Of a DNA stretch of 5,528 nt, positions 1 through 4,816 are shown in pieces. Below the pieces are notes generated by a model. It was not told the DNA's origin. It made no database searches and was given only the letters and a program-made list of their open reading frames with translations. The stretch is taken from the NCBI GenBank assembly GCA_017621955.1, contig JAGASB010000334.1, positions 1 to 5,528 of the forward strand, written 5' to 3'. The position numbers and the translations under genes were made by a program. This DNA comes from Clostridia bacterium. Lineage in GTDB: Bacteria; Bacillota_A; Clostridia; Christensenellales; Borkfalkiaceae. Within the stretch, counting starts at the first letter, position 1. Each line of letters opens with the position of its first letter.

Positions 1-912
1 CAACAGGGTATGAGACTTTTGATTATCGCAGAAGAAGTTGAAGGCGATGCACTTGCAGCACTTGTTGTAAACAAACTTAAAGGTGTGTTCAACTGTGTGG
101 CAGTTAAAGCACCTGGATTTGGTGACAGAAGAAAAGCTATGCTTGAAGATATTGCTATCCTTACGGGTGGTACGGTTATTTCAAGCGAACTTGGTTACGA
201 ATTTAAGGATGTAACACTTGATATGCTTGGCAGAGCAGGTACTGTTAAGGTTGATAAAGACAACACCACGATTATCAATGGTGCTGGCGACGCTAAGGCT
301 ATCGAAGCAAGAAAGCAAGCAATCAAAGCACAAATTGCTGAAACTACTTCTGATTACGATAGAGAAAAATTGCAAGAACGTCTTGCTAAACTTGCAGGTG
401 GCGTTGCTGTTATTAACGTTGGCGCTGCTACTGAAATCGAAATGAAAGAAAAGAAACTTCGCATTGAAGATGCTTTGAACGCAACTAAGGCTGCCGTTCA
501 AGAAGGTATCGTTCCCGGTGGCGGAATTGCACTTATCGGAACAATCAAACCTCTTGAAAAATACATTGCAACTCTTTCAGGTGATGAAAAGACGGGTGCT
601 GAAATCGTTCTTAAAGCAGTTCAAGCACCGCTTCGTCAAATCGCACTCAACGCAGGTCTTGACGGCGCAGTTATCTTAAACGAAGTATTAAAAGCAGACA
701 AAGTAAACTTTGGTTTTAACGCACTCACCAACGAATATACCGATATGGTTGAAAGCGGAATTATCGACCCGACCAAAGTTACCCGTTCAGCATTAGAAAA
801 TGCAGCGTCTGTTGCAGGTGTGTTCCTTACCACCGAATCAGTTGTTGCTGATATTAAAGAACCTATGGCAGCACCTCAAATGCCTGCTGGTGGAATGGGT
901 GGAATGTATTAA
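1..912 (+). CDS. groEL: 60-kDa chaperonin GroEL, C-terminal part (5' end outside the window)
   Basis: This is the ATP-driven protein-folding chaperonin that forms tetradecameric rings with the GroES lid in the cytoplasm. The reading frame is open from base 1, so the ATG at 10 is internal (Met in [15 protein letters not shown]) and not a start. The visible 303 residues align collinearly with the E. coli protein from about residue 242, so roughly 241 N-terminal residues are missing. Seen in order: the substrate-binding apical segment ([12 protein letters not shown]), the highly conserved [14 protein letters not shown], the intermediate-domain [22 protein letters not shown], and [10 protein letters not shown], whose Asp (visible residue 157, bases 469-471) matches the ATP-hydrolysis Asp398. 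These are followed by the GGG turn, [18 protein letters not shown] and a Met/Gly-rich tail ending GGMGGMY. No frameshift or missing key residue is seen. groES would be expected upstream but lies outside. A hairpin terminator follows directly. Confidence 0.98.
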   Translation, partial: QQGMRLLIIAEEVEGDALAALVVNKLKGVFNCVAVKAPGFGDRRKAMLEDIAILTGGTVISSELGYEFKDVTLDMLGRAGTVKVDKDNTTIINGAGDAKAIEARKQAIKAQIAETTSDYDREKLQERLAKLAGGVAVINVGAATEIEMKEKKLRIEDALNATKAAVQEGIVPGGGIALIGTIKPLEKYIATLSGDEKTGAEIVLKAVQAPLRQIALNAGLDGAVILNEVLKADKVNFGFNALTNEYTDMVESGIIDPTKVTRSALENAASVAGVFLTTESVVADIKEPMAAPQMPAGGMGGMY

Positions 913-927
913 AACTCAAAAAGAAAT

Positions 928-966
928 AAAAAACACTTTGCAAGAAAGCAAGGTGTTTTTTATTTT
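928..966 (+). terminator. Rho-independent terminator of groEL
   Basis: A 14-bp stem pairs bases 928-941 with 948-961 (AAACACTTTGC against GCAAGGTGTTT, with one G-U pair) around a 6-nt loop AAGAAA. The descending arm ends in a T tract. It starts 15 bases after the groEL stop codon, so groEL is the last gene of its transcript. Confidence 0.9.
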
Positions 967-1090
967 AAAAATGTAACATTACTTTTTGCATTTATTTATG
1001 TTAAGGGACAACTCTTTTCCGAAGTCGTTTTCCCTTAACAATTCCTTTTACAAACTCCTCAAAACCCCTAGCCCCTTAATCTTTAAGGGG
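961..1090. repeat. Palindromic intergenic repeat, copy 1 (extended form; 96-bp core 995-1090)
   Basis: The core is present three times in this window in the same orientation. It contains a long hairpin whose outer arms are TGTTAAGGGA (999-1008) and TCCCTTAACA (1031-1040), then a linker, then a short perfect hairpin CCCCTTAA-TCT-TTAAGGGG (1072-1090). Copy 1 differs from copy 2 at 4 of 96 core bases. Upstream of the core, about 34 bases (961-994) are also shared with copy 3 and can form a third hairpin, AAATGTAA with TTGCATTT. There is no coding capacity. It resembles a MITE- or REP-like mobile palindromic element, but the family is not recognised from sequence alone. Confidence 0.85.
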
Positions 1091-1112
1091 AATTTATATT
1101 ATAGTTTTTTCT

Positions 1113-1208
1113 TTTATGTTAAGGGACAACTCTTTTCCGAAGTCGTTTTCCCTTAACAATCTCTTTTACAAACTCCTCAAAACCCCAAACCCCTTAATCT
1201 TTAAGGGG
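1113..1208. repeat. Palindromic intergenic repeat, copy 2 (core only)
   Basis: This is a second 96-bp core, starting exactly 118 bases after copy 1 and separated from it by a 22-base AT-rich spacer. It keeps both hairpins: the outer TGTTAAGGGA/TCCCTTAACA arms and the terminal CCCCTTAA/TTAAGGGG. It differs from copy 3 at only 1 of 96 bases but lacks the left extension shared by copies 1 and 3. It may be a truncated insertion or a tandem duplication of the core. Confidence 0.85.
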
Positions 1209-1243
1209 GAGTGATAAATGAACCTTGTCTGTTCTATATGAAT

Positions 1244-1283
1244 AAAAAGAAAAGATTGCAAAACATCACAATCTTTTCTTTTT
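1244..1283 (-). terminator. Strong hairpin terminator, potentially bidirectional
   Basis: A perfect 15-bp stem pairs 1244-1258 with 1269-1283 (core AAAAGATTG / CAATCTTTT) around a 10-nt loop. Both arms end in A/T tracts, so it can end transcription from either strand. No plus-strand gene lies directly before it, and groEL already has its own terminator. The most natural client is the leftward transcript from the promoter at 1374-1346. Confidence 0.8.
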
Positions 1284-1339
1284 TTGTTTGGCGACAAAAG
1301 GAGTGCGTTTTGTCATTTATAAAACGCAATAGTCAATAC
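1244..1339 (-). ncRNA. Candidate short leftward transcript (about 95 nt) under XRE control
   Basis: This is inferred, not recognised as a known RNA family. A perfect promoter reading left would start RNA near 1339, and the hairpin at 1283-1244 would end it about 95 nt later. The RNA can fold in two exclusive ways: GCGTTTT (1327-1321) with AAAACGC (1311-1305), or GACAAAA (1314-1308) with TTTTGTC (1299-1293). These share bases 1308-1311 and so compete. It also holds a 15-codon frame (ATG at 1316-1314, peptide MTKRTPFVAKQKKRL, stop at 1268-1266) without a visible ribosome-binding site. The segment could be a small regulatory RNA, a leader left after loss of a divergent gene, or a microprotein gene. 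Confidence 0.35.
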
Positions 1340-1367
1340 GACTATATTATACTAGTCATATTGACTA
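1330..1367. promoter_or_regulatory. Paired 13-bp palindromic operators, probable binding sites of the XRE protein
   Basis: Two sites, AGTCAATACGACT (1331-1343) and AGTCATATTGACT (1354-1366), are each AGTC-N5-GACT dyads. The second matches the reverse complement of the first at 12 of 13 bases, and both are flanked by T and A. Their centres are 23 bp apart. They bracket the -10 box of the leftward promoter: one covers its start site and the other sits in its spacer. That is classic repressor placement. They lie 56 bp or more upstream of the XRE gene, whose product is the obvious candidate ligand (inference). Confidence 0.7.
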
Positions 1368-1374
1368 ATGTCAA
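1346..1374 (-). promoter_or_regulatory. Consensus sigma-A promoter reading left, divergent from the XRE gene
   Basis: On the minus strand the -35 box is TTGACA (1374-1369) and the -10 box is TATAAT (1351-1346), both perfect, with an optimal 17-bp spacer. Transcription would begin near 1339. The -10 box lies between the two palindromic operators. The -35 box is arranged back to back with a plus-strand TTGACT (1361-1366) inside the right-hand operator. Confidence 0.75.
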
Positions 1375-1392
1375 GCAATTTAGGTTAATATT

Positions 1393-1401
1393 TGTTATAA
1401 T
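1393..1401 (+). promoter_or_regulatory. Extended -10 promoter of the XRE gene
   Basis: TGTTATAAT is a perfect extended -10 (TG, one base, TATAAT) 21 bases before the start codon. The -35 region at the usual distance is poor, as is common for extended -10 promoters. An alternative plus-strand promoter would use TTGACT (1361-1366) with GTTAAT (1384-1389) at 17-bp spacing. In that case the right-hand operator would overlap its -35 and allow autoregulation. Confidence 0.5.
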
Positions 1402-1422
1402 TAATTATAATAGGTGATAAAA

Positions 1423-1647
1423 ATGGAAGAAAATAAAGGCATAATATACAAATCGACATTTAAGGATAATTTAAGAGAACTAAGGAAAGAGAAAAAATTA
1501 TCGCAAAAAGAGTTTGCAAAAATGTTAGGCGTTCCATCAAGTACATATGCAAATTGGGAACAGGGTAGAAGAGAACCTAATGTTAGCGATATATTTAATA
1601 TCATAACAACGCTAGGGATTGAGCCTAACGAACTTTTTAATATATAG
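1423..1647 (+). CDS. Small XRE-family helix-turn-helix transcriptional regulator
   Basis: A 74-residue DNA-binding protein consisting almost entirely of one Cro/C1-type helix-turn-helix domain, at about residues 13-70. Helix 2 is SQKEFAKMLGV (27-37). The recognition helix follows in PSSTYANWEQG (38-48), then the family-typical GRREPNVSDIFNI and a last helix ending GIEPNELFNI. No sensor, peptidase or oligomerisation domain is present, so it probably works as a simple dimeric repressor. The ATG at 1423 is chosen because AGGTGAT (1412-1418) sits at proper spacing; a GTG at 1414 would overlap that site. Upstream lie two matched palindromes and a divergent consensus promoter, suggesting that it represses that promoter. 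It uses rare-looking codons (AGG, CTA, ATA, AGA) more than the flanking groEL and lies between two repeat copies, which hints at horizontal acquisition. Phage or ICE immunity repressors and plasmid regulators have the same build; its specific role is unknown. Confidence 0.9.
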   Translation: MEENKGIIYKSTFKDNLRELRKEKKLSQKEFAKMLGVPSSTYANWEQGRREPNVSDIFNIITTLGIEPNELFNI

Positions 1648-1673
1648 TAAAAAACTTAAAACATAGTAAAGTG

Positions 1674-1707
1674 AAAGGATAGCAATAATTCGTTATCCTT
1701 TTATTTT
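1674..1707 (+). terminator. Rho-independent terminator of the XRE gene
   Basis: The stem pairs AAAGGATAGC (1674-1683) with CGTTATCCTTT (1692-1701, one G-T pair) around an 8-base loop and is followed by TATTTT. It lies 26 bases after the XRE stop codon and runs straight into the left edge of repeat copy 3. Confidence 0.75.
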
Positions 1708-1832
1708 AAAAAATGCAACATTACTTTTTGCATTTATTTATGTTAAGGGACAACTCTTTTCCGAAGTCGTTTTCCCTTAACAATCTCTTTCACAAACTCC
1801 TCAAAACCCCAAACCCCTTAATCTTTAAGGGG
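1702..1832. repeat. Palindromic intergenic repeat, copy 3 (extended form; 96-bp core 1737-1832)
   Basis: The core matches copy 2 at 95 of 96 bases and copy 1 at 91 of 96. The left extension (1702-1736) matches copy 1 except for one extra A and a C-for-T change. That C restores a perfect 8-bp hairpin, AAATGCAA (1711-1718) with TTGCATTT (1728-1735), where copy 1 has a G-U pair; structure is therefore kept despite the sequence change. As with copy 1, it begins immediately after a terminator hairpin. Confidence 0.85.
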
Positions 1833-1842
1833 AGTATGGTTA

Positions 1843-1883
1843 TAAAAAAATAAAGGCACTTTGTAATTTTGCAAAGTGCCTTT
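1843..1883 (-). terminator. Rho-independent terminator of the GH116 gene
   Basis: A perfect 12-bp stem pairs AAAGGCACTTTG (1852-1863) with CAAAGTGCCTTT (1872-1883) around an 8-base loop. On the minus strand it is followed by a T-rich run (bases 1851-1843 read TATTTTTTT). It lies 17 bases past the GH116 stop codon. The plus-strand side also ends in TTTT, so weak bidirectional action is possible. Confidence 0.9.
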
Positions 1884-1900
1884 TCGCATTTTTCAGTTGA

Positions 1901-4447
1901 TTATTTGTATTCAATTATAAGATTGTTAGTTATATCACATTGTTTAAATGATATAGTGTTGCCTTTTTGGGTAAAGGGAATTTCTTTTCCGTCAATGAAA
2001 ACTTGTTTTGCAGTTGTATTGTCAGATAAAACGTATGAGCATAGGTCTAATTTACCGAATAAAACGTTTACGGTTAAGGTTTTTTCAGTCTTAATAAAGT
2101 TACCCCAAGCAGTACCAATGCTAAAAAATGTACGGAAATTGCCGTTTTGCTTTGGATTAAAGCCTATGGTCTTATTTGGTAGGTCAAAGAAAAAACCACT
2201 GAGGATAGGAAGTAGTGCAAAACTTGCCATTGAGCGTGCGTAGTTAGAACCGCATTCCATTTCATTCCAAGGGTTACGCTTTTCGCCATCGTATCGGTCA
2301 CGCACTCCTTTTACAACCGATAGACCTTTTTCGTAAAGACCTTCTGCAAAAAGCAGTCCTGCAAACTGATATTCAAAACCGTGCATACTTTCTTCGCAGT
2401 AGGTAATGGGAATATATGGTTTATACTTTCCTTGGGGGTAAGAGAACATTAGCGTTGCGCTTTCATCGTTGACGGCAAATGCACGCCACGGGTTAGCAAG
2501 TTCTCTAACCGAATCCAAGTGATTGTATTTATAAATGCTGTTTAGCGCACTCTTAATTTGTGTTTGGTCAAACACCCTACCTAAGCCAGCGATATGTGCG
2601 TGCCATTGCCCGCAAAGTTGGTCAATATCGCAACCTTCGGCAATTTGGTATTTGATTTCGCTTTGTTCAGCATTCCAATATTGTTCTACCACATCGAACT
2701 TTTCAACTACTGATTTATCTTTAATGTCTACTTTATGAATAAAGTATTCACCATTGAAAAGATTTTTTTCGCACCACGCTTTACCGTTTTCATAAATGGA
2801 TAAATATTCTTGCGCTTTGTCATTTTCGCCAAGATATTTTGCCATTTCAGCGCCCGCTTTAAGTGCCGTTAGGTAAAAACTTTGTAGCCAACCAGACGGA
2901 CCAAAAACTTCCATATCAAGCGTGTTGTGTTGTGCGCCCTCTAAAACGCCGTCTTTATCAGCGTCCCAAAGTCCTTCGTTTTTATCGTTCCAAGCGTATT
3001 CGAGCGCCATTTTAACGTTTGACCAATTATCTTTTAAGAAATTATCGTCTCCGCAAATTTTCCAATCACGATAAAACTTAATAACTGTGCCCATTTGTCC
3101 GTCAAGGCACGCCCTAAAAAACGGTTGTTCTCTGCCGACAGGTAGGCTCAACCTAAACTGCAAATGTCCGTCTTTATCCATACCGTATTTAAATTCTTGG
3201 TTTCTTATCGACCGTTCTAAGTCGGGGAAAAGGAAGCAAAGCGCATAGGCGTAGTTCCAAACGTGTTGGCAAGTCCCTTCGCAAGAACCTGAAAAACGCA
3301 TAACGCCTTCCCAACCGTAAAAGTCACCGTTTTCAAGACGCATTACCGTCGGGCTTTTTAGTACCGACATTGTTGAAGATATTGCGTCGATTACCGATTC
3401 GGGTAGGGTAGAAGAAAACAGTTCGTCAGTAAATTTAAGCGTTTGGTCTCTTAAAAATGAATAATTCTTAAAGCAGTATTCGATAACGGAAACAGCACCG
3501 TCAAATTGTGTAGCGTAGTAGTTTTTCCAAGTAACGTCCTTTCCGTTTTGGTCTAAATATGGCGACCAATAGTTGTAGCAGTTAGGGATATACCAACTCA
3601 TTATAAACTTAAACGATTTTTTTTCGTTGGGTTTAAGCGTTACCGTTGAGCCGACGGAGGCGTGGTCGCCGTAAAAGTTCCAATCGACTTTTATGCCGTT
3701 GTCGTAATGCCTTTTTGGCAACGTTCCCGTAGAAGAAAATTCGTTCCAGAACGTAACGATATTATCTTGCCACATACCACGATACCAAAACTCTTGATAA
3801 AATGCGTTAGCGTCATCGCAACAAATAGCAAGTTCACCATATTCTTTATCATCTGTGGGAATTGTGGGGTTAACCATTTTGACAAAATCCAATTCGCCAC
3901 GCTTTTCGTGATAGTTTATAGTTTGTCCGAACGGATTGTGTACGTTAAAGGTAACTGAATAATCGGTGGTTAGGTCGGTATCGTTTATAAACTCAACTTC
4001 AAACATTGCAACGGGCAAGGAGGATTCAAAAGAGTGAAGCGGAATAAACGGGTTAAAGGCTTTTAAGTTGACTTTACCAGGGAAATTTTCATCCCAAAAA
4101 GAAAGGTCGGCAACGGGGAATCGCCCGTTAAATTCTAGGTGCTTAAAATGTGGCATTCCCGCAAGTGCAAACTTATCTGCACCGTGTCCGAACCCGTGTC
4201 CAACGCCATTATCAAACGGTCCGTGTAAATCGGTGGTTTTATCACCGTGTAAAATTCTTGCGGAAGTAATTTTATCGTTCTTTGCACGCACGGCAAAGCA
4301 AGTGTAACCATTTCTACTGCACTTGTTTGGACGGTTAAAAAGTTCCCAGTCAACAAGTCTGCCGTTCCCCGAAAGACCAACAGAACCTGTGCCTATTCCG
4401 CCTATGGGGAAAGAAATTTGATTAGTTTTTGTGCCTTTATAAATCAT
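1901..4447 (-). CDS. Glycoside hydrolase family 116 (bile-acid beta-glucosidase/GBA2-like), cytoplasmic
   Basis: An 848-residue enzyme of the GH116 (DUF608) family, retaining beta-glycosidases that act on beta-glucosides, beta-xylosides or related substrates. It starts with the family hallmark IGGIGTGSVGLSGNGRL (about residues 15-31). An N-terminal beta-sandwich domain spans to about 330, an (alpha/alpha)6 catalytic barrel about 340-755, and a short beta-rich tail follows. By alignment with characterised members, E380 in FYGWEGVM is the likely nucleophile and D511 in HNTLDMEV the likely acid/base. E729 and R738 in NPWNEMECGSNYARSM match conserved sugar-binding residues with the same spacing of nine. 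The segment after the nucleophile (GSCEGTCQHVWNY) resembles the bacterial branch, not the human enzyme. No signal peptide is seen, so the substrate is probably an imported oligosaccharide or glycoside. The ATG at 4447 has AGGTGAT (4457-4451) before it. No transporter or partner gene adjoins. Exact substrate cannot be read from sequence. Confidence 0.93.
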   Translation of the reverse strand: MIYKGTKTNQISFPIGGIGTGSVGLSGNGRLVDWELFNRPNKCSRNGYTCFAVRAKNDKITSARILHGDKTTDLHGPFDNGVGHGFGHGADKFALAGMPHFKHLEFNGRFPVADLSFWDENFPGKVNLKAFNPFIPLHSFESSLPVAMFEVEFINDTDLTTDYSVTFNVHNPFGQTINYHEKRGELDFVKMVNPTIPTDDKEYGELAICCDDANAFYQEFWYRGMWQDNIVTFWNEFSSTGTLPKRHYDNGIKVDWNFYGDHASVGSTVTLKPNEKKSFKFIMSWYIPNCYNYWSPYLDQNGKDVTWKNYYATQFDGAVSVIEYCFKNYSFLRDQTLKFTDELFSSTLPESVIDAISSTMSVLKSPTVMRLENGDFYGWEGVMRFSGSCEGTCQHVWNYAYALCFLFPDLERSIRNQEFKYGMDKDGHLQFRLSLPVGREQPFFRACLDGQMGTVIKFYRDWKICGDDNFLKDNWSNVKMALEYAWNDKNEGLWDADKDGVLEGAQHNTLDMEVFGPSGWLQSFYLTALKAGAEMAKYLGENDKAQEYLSIYENGKAWCEKNLFNGEYFIHKVDIKDKSVVEKFDVVEQYWNAEQSEIKYQIAEGCDIDQLCGQWHAHIAGLGRVFDQTQIKSALNSIYKYNHLDSVRELANPWRAFAVNDESATLMFSYPQGKYKPYIPITYCEESMHGFEYQFAGLLFAEGLYEKGLSVVKGVRDRYDGEKRNPWNEMECGSNYARSMASFALLPILSGFFFDLPNKTIGFNPKQNGNFRTFFSIGTAWGNFIKTEKTLTVNVLFGKLDLCSYVLSDNTTAKQVFIDGKEIPFTQKGNTISFKQCDITNNLIIEYK

Positions 4448-4506
4448 AACATCACCTATTTGGTTTGTAGTTGTAAATATTTTAACACGAACAACGCCTT
4501 TTGTAA

Positions 4507-4537
4507 ATAGTTGTTTATGTGTAAAAGTTTCAACTAT
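4507..4537 (-). promoter_or_regulatory. Inverted repeat in the GH116 5' leader
   Basis: ATAGTTG and CAACTAT form a perfect 7-bp dyad separated by 17 bases, inside the roughly 107-nt leader between the predicted start site (near 4555) and the GH116 start codon. It could be an operator for a sugar-responsive regulator or an RNA hairpin. A direct repeat TTGTAAATA (4471-4479 and 4501-4509) lies alongside. The function is unproven. Confidence 0.35.
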
Positions 4538-4561
4538 ATGTGGAATTTATTCATATCGTTC

Positions 4562-4590
4562 ATTATAAAGCCATTTAAAATCACTGTCAA
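4562..4590 (-). promoter_or_regulatory. Consensus sigma-A promoter of the GH116 gene
   Basis: On the minus strand TTGACA (4590-4585), a 17-base spacer and TATAAT (4567-4562) are all perfect. Initiation is expected near 4555, giving a leader of about 107 nt. Such a strong core promoter suggests that expression is set by repression or by the long leader. Confidence 0.85.
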
Positions 4591-4591
4591 C

Positions 4592-4623
4592 CCAAAATAT
4601 TACTTTATTATTCCAAAATATTA
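4592..4623. repeat. Tandem 11-bp direct repeat just upstream of the GH116 -35 box
   Basis: CCAAAATATTA occurs at 4592-4602 and 4613-4623, exactly 21 bp apart (two helical turns). Read on the minus strand it is TAATATTTTGG twice, the second copy one base before TTGACA. Same-face spacing next to the -35 box suggests an activator site or an UP-element for RNA polymerase. Confidence 0.5.
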
Positions 4624-4716
4624 TTTAATTTTCATTCTACAATAATGTAAAAAATAAATTGAACATTGTGTAATAATTATTTTTTTTAAATTATTTAATG
4701 TTTGATGGCAAAACAC

Positions 4717-4745
4717 TTGACATTTTTATAGGGGGGGGGTATACT
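4717..4745 (+). promoter_or_regulatory. Sigma-A promoter of the TasA-like gene with a G9 tract in its spacer
   Basis: TTGACA (4717-4722) and TATACT (4740-4745) are 17 bp apart. The last nine spacer bases (4731-4739) are all G, directly touching the -10 box. Gain or loss of one G would shift the spacing to 18 or 16 and should change promoter strength, so this may be a phase-variable promoter. Transcription would start near 4752. Confidence 0.75.
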
Positions 4746-4759
4746 GATTGTGCTTTACT

Positions 4760-4790
4760 ATGCGTATATATAATTAACGTATATATGCGT
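4760..4790 (+). repeat. Direct and palindromic repeats in the leader of the TasA-like gene
   Basis: ATGCGT occurs at 4760-4765 and 4785-4790, and CGTATATAT at 4763-4771 and 4778-4786. The right half, ACGTATATATGCGT (4777-4790), is a near-perfect dyad (12 of 14 positions). It lies just downstream of the predicted start site, where a repressor could act. The AT-alternating composition makes chance partly responsible. Confidence 0.35.
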
Positions 4791-4816
4791 AAATAAAAAT
4801 AGAAGGAGTATAAAGC

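Noticed and set aside
181..501. Minus-strand 106-codon frame inside groEL
   Set aside because: It lies opposite clearly conserved GroEL sequence and resembles no known protein; it is a shadow of the real gene.
1211..1417. Plus-strand frame of 68 codons before the XRE gene
   Set aside because: It begins with GTG at the edge of repeat copy 2, has no ribosome-binding site, and runs through the terminator hairpin and both operator palindromes. Its composition is that of non-coding DNA.
1414..1422. Upstream GTG start for the XRE protein
   Set aside because: It overlaps the AGGTGAT ribosome-binding site that serves the ATG at 1423, and has no such site of its own.
961..1832. CRISPR array
   Set aside because: The repeats are 96 bp with internal hairpins, occur only three times, and are separated by 22 bp and about 530 bp instead of uniform short spacers; no cas gene is present.
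1869..2243. Plus-strand 124-codon frame over the 3' end of the GH116 gene
   Set aside because: It starts inside the terminator hairpin and lies antisense to conserved GH116 coding sequence, with no ribosome-binding site.
4668..4705. AT-rich inverted repeat with T8 (AATAATT / AATTATT) as a terminator
   Set aside because: The stem is short and all A/T, no gene ends nearby on either strand, and it lies in a divergent promoter region, so it is probably chance in AT-rich DNA.
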